Below the pieces are notes generated by a model. The model saw only the letters and a list, made by a program, of their open reading frames with translations, was not told the DNA's origin and searched no databases. From an uncultured Alphaproteobacteria bacterium (GTDB lineage: Bacteria; Pseudomonadota; Alphaproteobacteria; RF32; CAG-239), in contig CALXWF010000069.1 in NCBI GenBank assembly GCA_944392285.1, forward strand, positions 1-15,988: DNA of 15,988 nucleotides. The letters are read 5' to 3'. This document shows positions 14,524 to 15,988 of this stretch, piece after piece. Numbering within the stretch: position 1 is the stretch's first letter; each line of letters opens with the position of its first letter. Made by a program: the position numbers and the translations under genes.

Positions 14524-14551
14524 AAAAAACCTCCCGTTCGGGAGGTTTTTT
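14524..14551. terminator. Bidirectional intrinsic terminator
   Basis: Stem CCTCCC/GGGAGG with loop GTTC, flanked by six A on the left and seven T on the right. It serves the aminotransferase gene on plus and the Sel1-repeat gene on minus, whose stop lies six bases away. Confidence 0.95.
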
Positions 14552-14556
14552 TGTTG

Positions 14557-15726
14557 TTATTTCACCGGAGTTTGAAAATTATTATCAATATATGATTTTA
14601 CATCCTCACCAAAGGTTTTAGAAATATATTGCGTGAGTTCGGTCGGCTTTTCACGATAGCGGTCAGCAACGCCTTGAGCGCGCAGCAAATCTTCTATCTT
14701 TAAGCGCGGCTCTATGGCATCACGCTGAGAGGCTGCCGCCGGTGCACCGCGAACAGATGCCAGATTGTATAAAATGTGCGCCGTATAATAGTCTAAGGTA
14801 TAACGCTTGCCTTCAACCAAGATTTCGCCCAAACTCGTCATGGCTTTTACATGCCCTTGGGCAATGGCCTTATTTAGGCTTTTGACCGCATTACCGTAGT
14901 TTTGCGGCACACCCTGACCATTGAGATATAATTCTGCCAGCTGATATTGCGCCTCATCGTAGCCGGCATCTGCTGCGATTTTTATCAGCTCAAAAGCCTT
15001 GGCATAGTCTTGCGGCACGACAAAACCTTTTTCATAAGCATAGCCCAGCATGAAAGCTGCCGTCGGATTATTCACCTTGGCCGCACGCATAAATAAATCT
15101 ATTGCCTTGCGATTGTCTTTTACCACTCCACTGCCGGTCAGATATAAAAAGGCCAGATTAACCGCTGCTTCCGTGTTTCCGGCTTCAACCGCACGATTAA
15201 AGCTGTCTGCCGCCTTAACCAAATCTCTTTGGGTGCCGATGCCGCTGTAATAAAGGCTCCCTAAATTGTTAATTGCCACATTATCTCCTTGGGCGGCGGC
15301 TTGCTCATAATATGAAAAGGCTTTGGCATAGTCTACTTCAACACCGTCTACACCATATAAATACATATAGCCTAAAGTTAACTGTGCATTCAAATCACCG
15401 GAGGCGGCTTCTCTGGTTAGTTTTTGTAACGGTGTTTCTGCCGGATTGGCGGCATCTGCAGCCGGAGATTTTTGCTCTGCATTCTCAGATTTTGAAAATG
15501 AAAAATTAAAAAACGAAAAAAGGCCATCTTCCTTGTCGGCTTTGTCTGCGGCTTTGGTCGCAAATGTATCTGATTTTGATTGCGGAACGGCCGCTTCCTC
15601 TTGTACCATTTCCGCTTCAACGGCTTGTTCTTCTGCCGCCATCAGGTTTATTTCATCAGATGCCCAAGAAGGGGGAACCATGCTTATGCTCAAAATCAAG
15701 CCCAGAGCCGTTGCCGTTTTTTTCAT
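14557..15726 (-). CDS. Secreted Sel1-like repeat (SLR) protein
   Basis: Exported protein of 389 residues. A Sec signal peptide ends at about residue 22 (SWA/SD). An acidic, low-complexity linker follows (about 25-110) with a short aromatic patch near 70-77. Then come about six Sel1-type 36-residue helical repeats (starting near 112, 148, 184, 220, 256 and 292) with the alternating pattern A-x-x-x-L-G-x-x-Y-x-x-G-x-G, and a non-repeat tail (about 330-389). SLR domains are protein-interaction scaffolds; some act in envelope signalling or motility, but no specific partner can be named. The ribosome site AAGGAG precedes the ATG. The neighbour upstream is a flagellin gene in the same direction, separated by a terminator. 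Confidence 0.9.
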   Translation of the reverse strand: MKKTATALGLILSISMVPPSWASDEINLMAAEEQAVEAEMVQEEAAVPQSKSDTFATKAADKADKEDGLFSFFNFSFSKSENAEQKSPAADAANPAETPLQKLTREAASGDLNAQLTLGYMYLYGVDGVEVDYAKAFSYYEQAAAQGDNVAINNLGSLYYSGIGTQRDLVKAADSFNRAVEAGNTEAAVNLAFLYLTGSGVVKDNRKAIDLFMRAAKVNNPTAAFMLGYAYEKGFVVPQDYAKAFELIKIAADAGYDEAQYQLAELYLNGQGVPQNYGNAVKSLNKAIAQGHVKAMTSLGEILVEGKRYTLDYYTAHILYNLASVRGAPAAASQRDAIEPRLKIEDLLRAQGVADRYREKPTELTQYISKTFGEDVKSYIDNNFQTPVK

Positions 15727-15758
15727 CTCGTTTTTCTCCTTTTTATCAAGTCTGTTTC

Positions 15759-15787
15759 AGCATAGTCAAACTTCTGTTTTTTAGCAA
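15759..15787 (-). promoter_or_regulatory. Candidate promoter of the Sel1-repeat gene
   Basis: On the minus strand TTGCTA (15787-15782), an exact 17-base spacer, then TATGCT (15764-15759), about 33 bases before the ATG. It lies just downstream of the flagellin terminator, consistent with an independent transcription unit. Confidence 0.4.
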
Positions 15788-15798
15788 TATAATTTTAT

Positions 15799-15829
15799 AA
15801 AAAAAGAGCGGCAAATTTGCCGCTCTTTT
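15799..15829 (-). terminator. Intrinsic terminator of the flagellin gene
   Basis: Perfect palindrome from 15802 to 15829 with the core GAGCGGCAAATTTGCCGCTC. On the minus strand it is followed by seven T and TATAAAATT. It lies 17 bases after the flagellin stop. Confidence 0.93.
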
Positions 15830-15846
15830 CTCCTTATAAATAAGGA

Positions 15847-15988
15847 TTAGAACAACTGCAAAACAGACTGAGCAGCCTGAGATGCCAAGCTCAAGGAGTT
15901 AATGGCAAGCTGTTGTCTGGTTTGCAGGGCCAACATGTTCGCTGACTCTTCGTTCATGTCTGCCAAGGTCAACTTATCAGCACCTTCT
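15847..15988 (-). CDS. Flagellin C-terminus (partial)
   Basis: Last 46 residues of a flagellin whose start is beyond the right edge. The visible C-terminal D0 helix includes ALQTRQQLAINSLSLASQAA and ends SVLQLF, the form of the filament-packing helix found in alphaproteobacterial flagellins, with the usual lack of Cys and abundance of Gln, Ser and Leu. It forms the flagellar filament after type III export. The gene is followed by a strong terminator. Paralogue number cannot be judged here. Confidence 0.93.
   Translation of the reverse strand, partial: EGADKLTLADMNEESANMLALQTRQQLAINSLSLASQAAQSVLQLF

Noticed and set aside
15753..15763. Eleven-base match (TGTTTCAGCAT) to the palindromic repeat near the Sel1 gene promoter
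   Set aside because: Only half the palindrome matches and the other arm is absent; could be a decayed copy, but chance is as likely.

Overview
The window looks like chromosome of a flagellated Gram-negative bacterium, most likely an alphaproteobacterium with fairly low GC. The grounds are the order nlpD-like - yajC - secD, a SUF operon ending in a sufT-type DUF59 gene and lacking sufA/sufE in view, MlaA/MlaC outer-membrane lipid transport proteins, and a flagellin C-terminus of the alphaproteobacterial kind. The exact lineage cannot be fixed from sequence reading alone. Gut-associated, low-GC uncultured alphaproteobacteria would fit, but that is inference.

Layout. (1) 1-1610, minus strand: start of secD, yajC, and an NlpD/LytM-type LysM lipoprotein whose metallopeptidase site is degenerate. 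(2) 1676-1717: a compact divergent promoter region. (3) 1742-9329, plus strand: a long SUF operon, sufB - MazG-like - sufC - sufD - [GIY-YIG repeat element] - sufS - DMT-type transporter - sufT - VanX-type D,D-dipeptidase, closed by a bidirectional terminator. (4) 9363-10785, minus: mlaA then mlaC, for retrograde phospholipid transport. (5) 10918-13151, minus: kbl-tdh, the two-step threonine-to-glycine pathway, with its own terminator. (6) 13279-14551, plus: a single-gene unit with promoter, WbpE-like sugar aminotransferase and terminator. (7) 14557-15988, minus: a secreted Sel1-repeat protein, then a flagellin terminator and the flagellin C-terminus.

How the genes work together. SufS (cysteine desulfurase) supplies sulfur, the SufB-SufC-SufD complex builds the Fe-S cluster, and SufT helps maturation. 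No SufA, SufE/SufU or IscR-type regulator is visible here. The operon has been invaded at two levels. Unrelated genes (MazG-like, transporter, dipeptidase) are tightly coupled into it. In addition, an AT-rich element of about 370 bp, bounded by 28-bp inverted repeats and carrying a GIY-YIG nuclease gene, sits between sufD and sufS, followed by two more repeat copies.

The two most unusual features are that element and a four-copy 27-bp in-frame minisatellite in sufD. The minisatellite inserts a His/Cys-rich H-x-C-H-C array, a plausible metal-binding patch, into a subunit of the Fe-S scaffold. Four plausible promoters in the window share a TTGC-type -35 box with a 17-bp spacer. Only short intergenic stretches exist; no gene-free stretch exceeds 300 bases, and I saw no tRNA, rRNA or CRISPR array.
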